From positions 14,018 to 78,017 of the forward strand of contig NZ_DATJTC010000035.1 in the NCBI RefSeq assembly GCF_035503745.1: DNA of 64,000 nucleotides. Direction: 5' to 3'. Under the pieces are notes generated by a model. It made no database searches. It had not been told where the DNA came from and saw only the letters and a list, made by a program, of their open reading frames with translations. Position 1 is the first letter of the stretch. The number at the start of each line of letters is the position of its first letter. The DNA is from Dyella_B sp035503745 (GTDB lineage: Bacteria > Pseudomonadota > Gammaproteobacteria > Xanthomonadales > Rhodanobacteraceae). Of this stretch, positions 51,687 through 60,413 are shown piece by piece. A program made the translations under genes and the position numbers.

Positions 51687-51825
51687 GGCCGGCCGTCTGG
51701 ACGGCTATTGCGTCGATCCAAGCCGCGGGCATAGGCTGGAGCCGCGCCTGCCACGATCCCTCTGTGTCCCCACACAGCGTGGCTCCCGGCGCATCACCAT
51801 CCACATCGTCGTCAGGAGGTCGCTT

Positions 51826-52488
51826 ATGTCGTCCGCAAGCCTGGCTGTCGTTCGTCGTGCGCACCCGGATATGGTGCGCGTTACCGCATTGAGCGCGGCC
51901 ATCGCCCTCAACCTTGCTGCCTTGTTGTTCGCCCTGCGGCCGCTGGCGCCGCAGCTCGCCCACGTGTTTGAAACGTCCGCGCCCACCCCCATTCACATCA
52001 TCGAACCCCCGCCCAAGCCGCTGCCGGTTCCGGACATCGTGCTCAAGCCGCTGCCCAAACCCGTACACATGCCGCCCATGCCCGTGCCGGTGCACGCCCA
52101 GCCGCAGGTCACGCCGCCGGCGGTGAGTGCGCCGACCGACGAGCCTTCTCATAACGCCATCCCGGTGGCACCCACGCCACCGGCCGTGGCGCCGCCATCC
52201 ACTGCGCCGGGTATCGTATCGCTGGCCTATCGCGCATCGCCGCTGCACTTTCCGGCCCAGGCGTTACGCATGCGCATGCAGGGCACCGTGATGTTGAAAG
52301 TGCTGGTGGACGAGAACGGCAAGCCCATCGACGTGGTGGTCGAACGCAGCAGCGGCTATGCATTGCTGGACAAGAGTGCGCGCGAACAGGTACTGGCCAG
52401 CTGGTCATTCCAGCCAGCAGTCATCGATGGCCATGCGGTGAAGGCGTGGGCGCGCGTTCCGGTAAGTTTTGCGTTACAGCAACTTTGA
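51826..52488 (+). CDS. TonB-family energy-transducer protein
   Basis: A 220-residue TonB-like protein: a cytoplasmic N-terminus, one membrane anchor (VRVTALSAAIALNLAALLFAL, about residues 17-38), a proline-rich periplasmic spacer (EPPPKPLPVPDIVLKPLPKPV) and a C-terminal TonB-C domain (SPLHFPAQALRMRMQGTVMLKVLVDENGKPIDVVVERSSGYALLDKSAREQVLASWSFQPA). AGGAGG lies 7 bases before the ATG. No exbB or exbD gene is adjacent, so it must share an ExbBD pair from elsewhere or have another role. Confidence 0.9.
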   Translation: MSSASLAVVRRAHPDMVRVTALSAAIALNLAALLFALRPLAPQLAHVFETSAPTPIHIIEPPPKPLPVPDIVLKPLPKPVHMPPMPVPVHAQPQVTPPAVSAPTDEPSHNAIPVAPTPPAVAPPSTAPGIVSLAYRASPLHFPAQALRMRMQGTVMLKVLVDENGKPIDVVVERSSGYALLDKSAREQVLASWSFQPAVIDGHAVKAWARVPVSFALQQL

Positions 52489-52563
52489 CGCAGCAAACTT
52501 GACGCCCACGGAAGCGGGGCCCGGCCAGCCCGGGTCCCGCTCCACGGCGGCCGGCGAGGCATG

Positions 52564-52851
52564 TCAGCGCGGCGTAGGCGCCGCGGCCGCGGGTTTGCGC
52601 CCCGCATGCACGATCGCCCAGATCAGCCCGAACAGCAGCAGCGCCGGCAGGCACACAGGCAGCAGCGACAGCGCCACGATCGGCAATACCAGCAGCATCA
52701 CCAGGCCGCCGATGAACAACCCGATGGCACCGGCGAGCAGGCCGAAAATCCCACCGACCAGGCCGAACACGAGCTTGAAGACCAGGCCGATCACCGACCC
52801 GACGATCCACAACCCGCCCACGATTACCGCAATCAGCATCAGCTCGATCAT
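52564..52851 (-). CDS. Small Gly-rich membrane protein, unknown
   Basis: A 95-residue, almost wholly hydrophobic protein with about three transmembrane segments and small-residue patterns (GLVGGIFGLLAGAIGLFIGGLV) suited to tight helix packing. GGAG sits 8 bases before the ATG. The tail GRKPAAAAPTPR is basic and Ala/Pro-rich. I recognise no family. It converges with the TonB-family gene. Confidence 0.68.
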   Translation of the reverse strand: MIELMLIAVIVGGLWIVGSVIGLVFKLVFGLVGGIFGLLAGAIGLFIGGLVMLLVLPIVALSLLPVCLPALLLFGLIWAIVHAGRKPAAAAPTPR

Positions 52852-52981
52852 GTCCGTTCTCCGTTATCGGCCATACGGTCAGATGCGTCCCGAACCCGGA
52901 AGGTTTAAGGACTCCCAGCCAGCATAGGCCGATGCCACGGCAAGTCCATGCCGCAGAAGTCATGTCTTGATGATCGCCCTC

Positions 52982-53150
52982 TTAGGGCTTGTTTACCCCA
53001 TGGGCGTGGTCCGCGCCGGGCGCTGTTTGCTCGCCAACCAAGCAAGAGCGAAGGCGTATATGTCCGTACACGACTGCGCGATGACGCCGGACGGCGGGCA
53101 AACAGACCCGGCGCGGCGCGGGCTACGCCCATAGTGTGAACAGGCCCTAA
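52982..53150. repeat. Interspersed palindromic element, complete copy (D)
   Basis: A 169-bp imperfect palindrome. The left end TTAGGGCTTGTTTACCCCAT and following GGGCGTGGTCCGCGCC mirror the right end GGCGCGGGCTACGCCCATAG, TGTGAACAGGCCCTAA (about 38 nt with few mismatches); further in, GCTGTTTGCTCGCC mirrors GGCGGGCAAACAG. No open frame for a transposase. It fills most of the 366-base gap 52852-53217, which otherwise holds no gene. Confidence 0.9.
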
Positions 53151-53217
53151 TTGTCTTACGTTGGTTTAACGACGGGCATGCTCCACTGCCGGCATCCACG
53201 GTCTGCATACGGGCTCC

Positions 53218-53796
53218 ATGCGTACTTACCGACAAAGCCTCAAGGCACTTCGCGATGTCGCGCTTGCGCAGACATTCGAAAAAAATCCCGATCTCGCCTC
53301 GCTGTCGCGCGAGCTGGGCGGCATTGTCCATCGCAATGCGCAAACGCTTGCCGACGGCCTGTCGGACCTGCGCCGCGGCCGTCGCGGATTCGAACGCTGG
53401 CTGGTAGCGCGCCGCGGCCGCCCGGGCGTAAGCCTGCTGGTGATGGCATGGCCGCCGGGCTACACCACCCCCTCGCACGACCATGCCGGCTTGTGGGGGA
53501 TCGAGTTGAGCCTGTACGGCGCGCTGGAAGTGGAATCGTGGACGCGCCCGACGACCGCCCATCCGTGGCAATTGCGCAAGCGCGCTTGGCTGGGCCCGGG
53601 CGATGCGACCTGGTTCGACGCCGACATGCCCTACATGCATCGCTGTCGCAATCTATCGCGGCAAGAAACTGCGCTGACGCTGCACGTGTACGGCGGCGAC
53701 CTGGACGATTACGCCGCCTACGCGCCAGTCTCCTCCGAGCCGTTCTGGCAGGCGCAGCGGCAGCGGGCGAGGATTGCCGGTCCGCTTCGCGTTTGA
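53218..53796 (+). CDS. Cysteine dioxygenase-like cupin protein
   Basis: A 192-residue cupin. The metal motif is PPGYTTPSHDHAGLWGIELSLYGALEVESW (His-x-His ... Glu-type cupin motif 1) with the third His in ADMPYMHRCRN, the layout of bacterial thiol dioxygenases (CDO/ADO type), which oxidise cysteine or related thiols to sulfinates with Fe(II). The N-terminal helical part (residues 1-65) is less conserved. The substrate cannot be set from sequence. It lies 44 bases before a flavoprotein gene, so the two are probably co-transcribed. Confidence 0.8.
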   Translation: MRTYRQSLKALRDVALAQTFEKNPDLASLSRELGGIVHRNAQTLADGLSDLRRGRRGFERWLVARRGRPGVSLLVMAWPPGYTTPSHDHAGLWGIELSLYGALEVESWTRPTTAHPWQLRKRAWLGPGDATWFDADMPYMHRCRNLSRQETALTLHVYGGDLDDYAAYAPVSSEPFWQAQRQRARIAGPLRV

Positions 53797-53820
53797 TGTG
53801 ATATCAGCCACCCAGCCTCA

Positions 53821-55208
53821 CCCACGCTCCAAGGACTGACATGTTTCGACGGGTTGCCATAGTCGGCGCCGGCGCCGCGGGAGCTACGCTGCTCAGCGAA
53901 CTGCTGGAGCGTCCCGCTGCGCAACCGCTGCATCTGGACTGGTATACCGCCGGCGCCACGCCAGGCCGCGGCGTGGCCTACAGCACGCGTTCGAATCTGC
54001 ACCTGCTGAATGTGCGCGCGGCATCGATGGGCATGTTCGCCAACCGCACCACCGGTTTTCTGCAATACATGCAGCAGCGCGATCCCAGCGTATCGGGTAC
54101 CGATTTCCTGCCGCGCAGCTGGTATGGCGATTACCTGGAAGCGGAAACCGCCAGCGCGCTGCGCCGTGCGAAAGAACGCGGCCACGACGTGCGCGTGGTG
54201 CCTTACGAAGTGGAAGCCATCGTGCCGGAAAACGATGGCGTGACCTTGTTCCACGGCGAGTCCACCACGCACGTGGAAGCGGCCGTGCTGGCGCTCGGCG
54301 CGCTGAACCCGCGCCCGCTGCCGATGGTGGACGAGGCCGCGCTCGCCAGTGGCCGCTACGTGACGATGCCCTGGCCGTTGCTGGCCGACACCAAGCCGGA
54401 CATCCAGCCGCACCACGTGTTGCTGGTGGGCCTTGGCTTGACCGCCGTGGACGTGCTGCTGGAGCTGGCCCAGAAATGGCCCAACGCACGCTTCACGGCT
54501 ATTTCGCGGCACGGCGGACTGCCCGAAGCGCATCGGTCCAGCGCCTCTTCGCCGTATGAAGATTGCGACGAACTGGTCGAGACGATGCGCGATGCACCGG
54601 ACGTCCGCACCTGGATGCACCTGCTGCGCGATGCGGTGACGAACGCCGACGACTGGCGCAGCGTGATCGACTGCCTGCGTCCGCACACGCCTTCGCTGTG
54701 GCAGGCGCTGCCGCGCGCCGAACGCGCGCGCTTTCTGCGCCACGTGCGCTGGCTGTGGGAACGCGCAAGGCATCGCATGGCACCGCAGGTGGCGCGCTCG
54801 ATCGAGGCACTGGAACAATCCGGACGCCTGCGACGACTGCGCGGCCACGTCCATGGCGTCACCCTCGCCGGCAACGGCGTGCGGATGCAATGGTTGCCTC
54901 ATGGCGCAACGGCGGAACAAACGCTCGATGCCGACCTCGCGGTGCAGAGCACGGGCCTGGAAACCGACGTGCGCCGCACGCACCACGTACTACTGCAGCA
55001 ACTGATGACCAACGGCCACGTCCGCTCCGACCCCTTCGGCCTGGGGCTGGAGTCCACCCCGGATGGACGGCTGCTGCACGAGGGCCAGGCATGGCCCCGT
55101 TTCTTCGCCATCGGCAGCCTGTTGCGCGGCACCTTGTGGGAATCGACCGCCATGCCGGAAATCCGCCAGCAGGCGCGGCAGCTCGCCGACCGCATCCTGG
55201 GCGGCTAG
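53821..55208 (+). CDS. FAD/NAD(P)-binding oxidoreductase (NAD_binding_9 type)
   Basis: A flavoprotein-like protein of 455 residues from ATG 53841; AAGGA at 53831 is the ribosome-binding site, included in the span. The N-terminal Rossmann motif is RRVAIVGAGAAGATLLSELLE, then PGRGVAYSTRSNLHLLNVRAASM typical of the HpyO/NAD_binding_9 group, a second nucleotide site HVLLVGLGLTAVDVLLELA near residue 195, and a C-terminal FFAIGSLLRGTLWESTAMPEIRQQA. It follows the cysteine-dioxygenase-like gene and its TAG stop is also the first bases of repeat copy E. The reaction is unknown. Confidence 0.85.
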
Positions 55209-55223
55209 GGCCTGTTTACCCCA
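55205..55223. repeat. Interspersed element remnant (E) overlapping a stop codon
   Basis: CTAGGGCCTGTTTACCCCA, the outer tip of the palindromic element family. Its TAG is the stop codon of the flavoprotein gene. Nothing of the inner arms remains. Confidence 0.65.
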
Positions 55224-55284
55224 GGCCCCTACCCCGCACCCAGCTCGTGCAAACGAGCAGGCGCATGCGAGAATCGCCCGCACC

Positions 55285-56685
55285 ATGAGCCTGCCGCAGA
55301 TCCTCGCCCTGCTAGCAATGCTGCTGCATGTCGCCGGCATTTTTGCCGCGATGCATGCGGTGATGAACACGCGCACGCCGCAAGGCGCGTTCGCCTGGGC
55401 GCTGGGCCTGGTATTGCTGCCCTACGTGACGCTGGTGCCTTATCTGTATCTGGGTCGCCGCCGTTTCCAGGGTTACGTGACGCTGCATCGTGTGCATCGC
55501 CAGCGTCTTGCGCACGCGGCGCCGCGCGGCGAGCAAGCGGGCGTGCCCGAACAGTGCACGCAATACGCCGCGCTGACCCGCATGCTTGGCAACCATTTTC
55601 ATGCCGGCCAGCAGTTGCGCCTGCTGATCGACGGCGAGATGACGTTCGCGGCGATATTCCAGGCCATCGCGCAGGCTGAACGCTGCGTGCTGGTGCAGTT
55701 TTTCATCTTCCACGACGATGGCCTGGGCCGCCGCATGCAACAGGCGCTGCTCGAACGCGCGGCGGCCGGGGTGCAGGTGTACGTGTTGTTCGACGGCATC
55801 GGCAGCCATGCGCTGCCCCGGCATTACGTGGAAACCTTGCGCCGCGGCGGCGTGGCGATTCATCCGTTTGCCACCGAGCGGCGCAGCAATCGCTTCCAGC
55901 TCAATTTTCGCAATCACCGCAAGATCGTGGTGGTCGATGGCTGGGTGGGCTTTCTCGGCGGCCTGAACGTGGGCGACGAATACCTCGGCCTGAAACCGCC
56001 GCTGGCGCCATGGCGCGACACGCATCTGCAGCTGTCCGGCCCGGCGGTGGCGGATCTGCAGCGCAGCTTCGCGGTCGATTGGCACTGGGTTACCGGCGAA
56101 CTGCCGCCGATGCTGCCGCCGCGCACCGCGCAAGGCAGCGCCGATACGTTGATCGCCGCGACCGGCCCGGCCGATCCGCAGGAAACCTGCTCGCTGTTCT
56201 TCACCGTGGCGATCAACGCGGCGCGCCGGCGCCTATGGTTGACCACGCCGTACTTCGTGCCCGACCAGGCCGTGCAATCGGCGCTGCGCCTGGCGGTGAT
56301 GCGCGGCGTGGATGTACGCGTGCTGCTGCCCTCGCGCCCGGATCACCGCACGGTGTTCCTTGCATCCACGCTGCACGCGCACGATGCGATCGCAGCGGGG
56401 GTCCACGTGTATCGCTATCGGCCGGGTTTCGTGCACCAGAAAGTGATACTGATCGACGACGACGCGGCCAGCATCGGCAGCATGAACCTGGACAACCGCT
56501 CGTTTCGCTTGAATTTCGAAATCGGCGCATTGAGCGTGGACCGCGATTTCGCGCGGGACGTGGAGCGCATGCTGATCGCCGATTTTGCCCAGGCGGTGGA
56601 AATCACCCGCGACGAATACCGCAAGGCGCCTTATCTGCGCCGGCTGGCCATGCACGTGGCGCGCTTGTTCGATCCGATTCTCTAA
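55285..56685 (+). CDS. cls: Cardiolipin synthase
   Basis: Membrane-bound phospholipase-D-type enzyme making cardiolipin, 466 residues. Two N-terminal membrane segments (about residues 3-25 and 33-55) precede two PLD domains, each with an HKD motif: FRNHRKIVVVDGWVGFLGGLN near residue 210 and FVHQKVILIDDDAASIGSMN near 390. The spacing and the tail YRKAPYLRRLAMHVARLFDPIL fit ClsA-type enzymes. The start is ATG 55285; the longer frame begins inside the previous gene. The stop overlaps the convergent membrane gene by four bases. Confidence 0.95.
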   Translation: MSLPQILALLAMLLHVAGIFAAMHAVMNTRTPQGAFAWALGLVLLPYVTLVPYLYLGRRRFQGYVTLHRVHRQRLAHAAPRGEQAGVPEQCTQYAALTRMLGNHFHAGQQLRLLIDGEMTFAAIFQAIAQAERCVLVQFFIFHDDGLGRRMQQALLERAAAGVQVYVLFDGIGSHALPRHYVETLRRGGVAIHPFATERRSNRFQLNFRNHRKIVVVDGWVGFLGGLNVGDEYLGLKPPLAPWRDTHLQLSGPAVADLQRSFAVDWHWVTGELPPMLPPRTAQGSADTLIAATGPADPQETCSLFFTVAINAARRRLWLTTPYFVPDQAVQSALRLAVMRGVDVRVLLPSRPDHRTVFLASTLHAHDAIAAGVHVYRYRPGFVHQKVILIDDDAASIGSMNLDNRSFRLNFEIGALSVDRDFARDVERMLIADFAQAVEITRDEYRKAPYLRRLAMHVARLFDPIL

Positions 56686-57065
56686 TCGCCGCGCAGCACG
56701 CCGCGCCAGTCGCCGCCGCGCACGATCCACGCGAGCGTCGCGCCGACGAAGGCACCGGTCATTTCCCAGAACACGCGCAGGCCGATATTGTCCGGATCGT
56801 GCACCTGGGCCAGCTTGGCCTTGAGCAACTGGATCGACTGCAACTGGCCGTAATTGAAATAAAACAGATCCCACACATCGCCGCTGGCGGTGAGCAACAG
56901 CGACAGCAGAAACGCGATGCTGAGCTTGCGCAGCGGACTCCAGCCCTGCTTGCGGCCGATCGCATCCACGATCAGGTACAACACGAACGCCACCGCGGCG
57001 CTGATGCCGCCGGCCTCCAGGGCACCGATCAGGCCATATCCCATCCACGATTGGTCGTAATGCAT
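56682..57065 (-). CDS. Small membrane protein, unknown
   Basis: A 127-residue protein with about three hydrophobic segments (GLIGALEAGGISAAVAFVLYLIVDAIG, LSIAFLLSLLLTASGDVWDLFYF, and FWEMTGAFVGATLAWIV). The pattern of acidic residues within SGDVWDLFYFNYGQ is notable. No family recognised. The start MHYDQSWMGYG at 57065 is divergent from the nicotinamidase gene by 89 bases; its stop overlaps the cls stop by four bases. Confidence 0.68.
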   Translation of the reverse strand: MHYDQSWMGYGLIGALEAGGISAAVAFVLYLIVDAIGRKQGWSPLRKLSIAFLLSLLLTASGDVWDLFYFNYGQLQSIQLLKAKLAQVHDPDNIGLRVFWEMTGAFVGATLAWIVRGGDWRGVLRGD

Positions 57066-57154
57066 AAGTGGGGCGCTTTCCTCGGAGCGATCGCTTGCAT
57101 TATGCCGCGCCTTGGGAGTGGAATCTTGCGCCAACACACTCCCGGGCTCGCCTC

Positions 57155-57793
57155 ATGCACCACCATGCCGCACTGATCCTTATCGATGTCCAGCCGGACT
57201 TCATGCCCGGCGGCGCGCTCGCCTGCCACGAGGGCGACGCCATCGTGCCGGGCATCGACGCGCTGCTGCGCCGGCGCCTGTTCCGCCAGACTGTGGCGAC
57301 GCAGGACTGGCACCCCCGCGGCCACGTCTCGTTCGCCAGCATGCACGCGAGCGCGCGGCCGTTCCAGGACATCCCGCTTTACGGCTACCCGCAGACGCTA
57401 TGGCCCGACCACTGCGTGCAGGACACACCCGGCGCCGCGTTGCATCCAGGCATCGACTGGTCGCCGCTGGACCTGATCCTGCGCAAAGGCAGCGATCCGC
57501 AGGTGGATTCCTACAGCGGCTTTCGCGAAAACCACGGTCCCGACGGCGCGCGCCCCAGCACCGGCCTGGGCGGCTGGCTGCGCGAACGGGGCGTCAGCGA
57601 GGTTTACCTGGCAGGGCTGGCGCGCGACGTGTGCGTGCTGTGGACGGCGCAGGATGCGCTCGCCCTTGGCTTTCGCACGCATGTCCTGTGGGATCTGACC
57701 CGCCCGGTGACGCCCGCCACGGACGATGCGACGCGCGCCACGCTCACCGCGCAGGGCATCGGCATCGTCGAATCGGCCGCCGGGCTGGTCTAG
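57155..57793 (+). CDS. pncA: Nicotinamidase (isochorismatase family)
   Basis: NAD-salvage amidase turning nicotinamide into nicotinate, 212 residues as usual for PncA. The catalytic triad is Asp in LILIDVQPDFMPGG, Lys in LILRKGSDPQVDSYSGF and Cys in GLARDVCVLWTAQDA; metal ligands are in TQDWHPRGHVSF. The start at 57155 is MHHHAALILID; upstream codons of the longer frame are unlike the family. The TAG stop coincides with repeat copy F. Confidence 0.95.
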   Translation: MHHHAALILIDVQPDFMPGGALACHEGDAIVPGIDALLRRRLFRQTVATQDWHPRGHVSFASMHASARPFQDIPLYGYPQTLWPDHCVQDTPGAALHPGIDWSPLDLILRKGSDPQVDSYSGFRENHGPDGARPSTGLGGWLRERGVSEVYLAGLARDVCVLWTAQDALALGFRTHVLWDLTRPVTPATDDATRATLTAQGIGIVESAAGLV

Positions 57794-57811
57794 GCCTGTT
57801 TACCCTAGGCG
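57790..57811. repeat. Interspersed element remnant (F) at two convergent stop codons
   Basis: CTAGGCCTGTTTACCCTAGGCG. The first TAG ends pncA, and the reverse complement of CTA at 57805-57807 ends the convergent CPXCG gene. The core GGCCTGTTTACCC matches copies A-E. Confidence 0.65.
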
Positions 57812-57996
57812 TCGTTCTGGCCGGCGGCGGTGACATGCGCGTGGCCGTCCTCGCCGATGCGCACGTGGATATCGATCGGCGCACAGCACACCTGGCAGTC
57901 TTCGACATAGCTTTGCTCGCTGCCGGCGCTTGCATCGATCAGGATCTGGATGTGTTCGCCGCAATAAGGGCACTGGATGGTGTGCGGATCGAGCAT
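57805..57996 (-). CDS. CPXCG-motif cysteine-rich protein
   Basis: A 63-residue protein with four cysteines in two pairs, CPYCG and CQVCC (the second has an extra Cys), a zinc-ribbon-like layout of the small CPXCG family of unknown function. Residues MLDPHTIQCPYCGEHIQILI start the protein. The frame extends upstream to 58131 but the family begins at this ATG. The gene is convergent with pncA and both stops lie in the repeat remnant. Confidence 0.85.
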   Translation of the reverse strand: MLDPHTIQCPYCGEHIQILIDASAGSEQSYVEDCQVCCAPIDIHVRIGEDGHAHVTAAGQNDA

Positions 57997-58127
57997 GGCC
58001 TCAGTATACGCCGCATGGCGCCCTTGCCCCTTGGCGTGCGGGTAAAGCGCTGCCCAGTGCCATGTGCGCAGGCAGAAGGAAAAACTCGCGCTGCCCTCTG
58101 CGCGGGGAAGCGAAAAAAAGCACCCGC

Positions 58128-58847
58128 TCACCCCGCCGCGCGCGCCGAAAGCGCCGCAATCGCCGCGGGAATATCCGCAGGCGCCTGCACCGTGAGCATG
58201 CGCGGCGCATCCGCCTCGCCCAGGCCATTCTCCAGCTCGTGTTCCCAGGTTACGTGATAGGGCATGTGCACGCCCCAGCCGCCCAGGCGGATCACCGGCT
58301 CGATGTCCGAACGCAGCGAATTGCCCACCATCGCGAACTGCGCGGGCTCCAATGCGAATTCGGCCAGTACCCGGCGATAGGTCGCCGCGTCTTTCTCCGA
58401 CACGATCTCGATGCGTCCAAATAGCGCCGACAGCCCCGATTGCAGCACCTTTTTCTCCTGGTGGAACAGGTCGCCCTTGGTGATCAGCACCACCGCGTGC
58501 CGCTCGGCCACCGCCGCAACCGCCTCGCGAACGCCGGGCAGCAGTTCCACCGGATGCTGCAGCACGTGCTTGCCGATCTCGACCAGACGGTGGATGTCCG
58601 CGCCGGTCATGCGCCCCTCGGTGATCGCGATGGCCGTTTCCACCATCGACAGCGTCATGCCCTTGGCGCCGTAGCCGAACAGCTTCAAGTTGCGCCGCTC
58701 GGTGGCCAGCATGCTCGCCTGCACGCTGGCGTCGCCCACGTCCACGTAGTGGCCGACCAGGGAGAGAAACTGCGCGCTGGCCTGACGGTAATAATCCTCG
58801 CTACGCCAAAGCGTGTCGTCGCCGTCGAAACCGATGAGCTTGAGCAT
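58128..58847 (-). CDS. HAD-superfamily hydrolase
   Basis: A 239-residue phosphatase-type protein. The nucleophile motif is IGFDGDDTLWRSE (DxD), motif II Thr in VVLITKGDLFHQEKK, Lys in VSEKDAATYRRVL and motif IV in MVGNSLRSDIEPV. The cap between them fits the YjjG/haloacid dehalogenase type. A pyrimidine nucleotidase or general sugar-phosphate role is possible; neighbours give no clue. Confidence 0.88.
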   Translation of the reverse strand: MLKLIGFDGDDTLWRSEDYYRQASAQFLSLVGHYVDVGDASVQASMLATERRNLKLFGYGAKGMTLSMVETAIAITEGRMTGADIHRLVEIGKHVLQHPVELLPGVREAVAAVAERHAVVLITKGDLFHQEKKVLQSGLSALFGRIEIVSEKDAATYRRVLAEFALEPAQFAMVGNSLRSDIEPVIRLGGWGVHMPYHVTWEHELENGLGEADAPRMLTVQAPADIPAAIAALSARAAG

Positions 58848-58966
58848 AAGCGGCCTGCCTGACCGAACAGACCGGCAAGTTTAGCCCCAAGACTGTGCGG
58901 CCGCAGCGAGGAAGCGCGCCGCACGGGCGCTACAATCGCGCCCAGGACCCCCAGGAGCCGCCACGC

Positions 58967-59875
58967 ATGTCCAGGAAGCCCGTCAAGCCATGGCGAAAGC
59001 CGCGCATGGTGCATATCGGAGGACGCCAGTTCGTCTCCGAGGGCATCCATGAGCCGTTCTGGGACGACTTCTACCACCGCGCGCTCACCATGACCTGGCC
59101 GGCCTTCTTCAGTCTTGCCGTCAGCGTGTTTCTGCTATTCAACGCCCTCTTCGCGATGCTCTACCAGATCGATCCGAACGGCATCGCCAACCTCTATCCG
59201 CACGGCCTGGCGGGGGCGTTCTTCTTCAGCGTGGAAACGCTCGCCACCGTCGGCTACGGCGACATGCATCCGCAGTCGGTGTACACGCACATCGTGGCCA
59301 CGGTGGAAATCATCGTGGGCATGGGCAATATCGCCGTGTTCACCGGCCTGATCTTTGCGCGCTTCTCGCGCCCGCGCGCCAAGATCATCTTCGGCAAGCA
59401 TCCGGTGGTGCGCACCATCGACGGCAAGCAGACACTGATGATGCGCGCGGCCAATACGCGCATGAACCTGATCGCGCAGGCCTCCGCGCAACTGCACATC
59501 GTGCGCATGTACCGCTCGCCGGAAGGCTTCCAGATCCGCCGCATCGAGGACATGAAGCTGGTGCGCAGCGAGCATCCCATCTTCATGCTGAGCTGGAACG
59601 TGATGCACACCATCGACGAGGACAGCCCCCTCTTCAACGCCACGCCCGAAAGCCTGGAAGCGAGCGAGGGCGCGCTGCTGCTGACCATCGAAGGCATCGA
59701 CGAGACCACCTCGCAGTCCATGATGGCCCGCCACCAGTGGGCCATGAAGGACGTGCGCTGGAACCACCGCTACGTCGATCTGGTGCACCGCGACGAGCAC
59801 GGCGTCAACGTGATCGACTACACCGTTTTCGACGAAGTGCTGCCGCTGGAAGAGGAGCCCGGCGAAACGCCCTAG
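58967..59875 (+). CDS. Inward-rectifier (KirBac-type) potassium channel
   Basis: A 302-residue channel of the Kir superfamily. Two membrane helices (about residues 47-67 and 98-128) flank the pore with selectivity filter ATVGYGDMHP. The C-terminal cytoplasmic domain follows (VVRTIDGKQTLMMRAANTRMNLIAQASAQLHIV, HPIFMLSWNVMHTIDEDSPLF), closely matching KirBac. GGAG is 7 bases before the ATG at 58967. Its stop overlaps the convergent YCII gene by four bases. Such channels are uncommon in bacteria and probably set membrane potential or potassium efflux. Confidence 0.95.
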   Translation: MSRKPVKPWRKPRMVHIGGRQFVSEGIHEPFWDDFYHRALTMTWPAFFSLAVSVFLLFNALFAMLYQIDPNGIANLYPHGLAGAFFFSVETLATVGYGDMHPQSVYTHIVATVEIIVGMGNIAVFTGLIFARFSRPRAKIIFGKHPVVRTIDGKQTLMMRAANTRMNLIAQASAQLHIVRMYRSPEGFQIRRIEDMKLVRSEHPIFMLSWNVMHTIDEDSPLFNATPESLEASEGALLLTIEGIDETTSQSMMARHQWAMKDVRWNHRYVDLVHRDEHGVNVIDYTVFDEVLPLEEEPGETP

Positions 59876-60246
59876 GCGCCGACGCGTTCGCGTTCGGCAT
59901 CGATGTCATGCACCGGCCGCACTTCGATGCAGCCGGTCGCTGCCCATGGAAACGATCGGGCAATGCGCACCGCCTCGTCCATGTCGGCCGCCTCGATCAG
60001 GTTGAAACCGCCCAGGTATTCGCGCGTTTCGGCGAACGGGCCATCGATCACCGTGGTACGGCTGCCGCGCACGCGGATCGTCTTGGTGCGCGCGGGCGGT
60101 TCCAGTTGCATGGAATCGAGCAGATGGCCTTCGGCGCGCAGTTCATCGGCATGTTTGAAGCAGCCGTTCATCATCGTGTCGAACTGGCCGGGCGGCAGTG
60201 CGTCCAGCAGCGTGTCGTCGTTGTAGATCATGACCAGGAATTTCAT
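59872..60246 (-). CDS. YCII-related (DGPF) protein
   Basis: A 124-residue dimeric alpha-beta-barrel type protein of the YCII-related group. Features: MKFLVMIYNDDTLLDALPPG at the start, the DGPFAETREYLGGFNLIEAADMDEAVRIA motif and IEVRPVHDID at the end. The family often sits with ECF sigma factors, but none is adjacent. The start at 60246 is chosen by family alignment and AGAACATC upstream. Function unknown. Confidence 0.87.
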   Translation of the reverse strand: MKFLVMIYNDDTLLDALPPGQFDTMMNGCFKHADELRAEGHLLDSMQLEPPARTKTIRVRGSRTTVIDGPFAETREYLGGFNLIEAADMDEAVRIARSFPWAATGCIEVRPVHDIDAERERVGA

Positions 60247-60413
60247 GATGTTCTCGCTCGGGCGGGTGGACATTGCGCTAGCCCTTGCAGCGTAGGACAG
60301 CAACGGGCGCCAGGCCACTGCCCAAGGTCATGGCGCACCGTAGGCGCGGGGCAATCGTGCGATGATCGGGCACGGGGCCACGGCAAGTCCCGCGTTTTGG
60401 CGGAGATGAAAGC

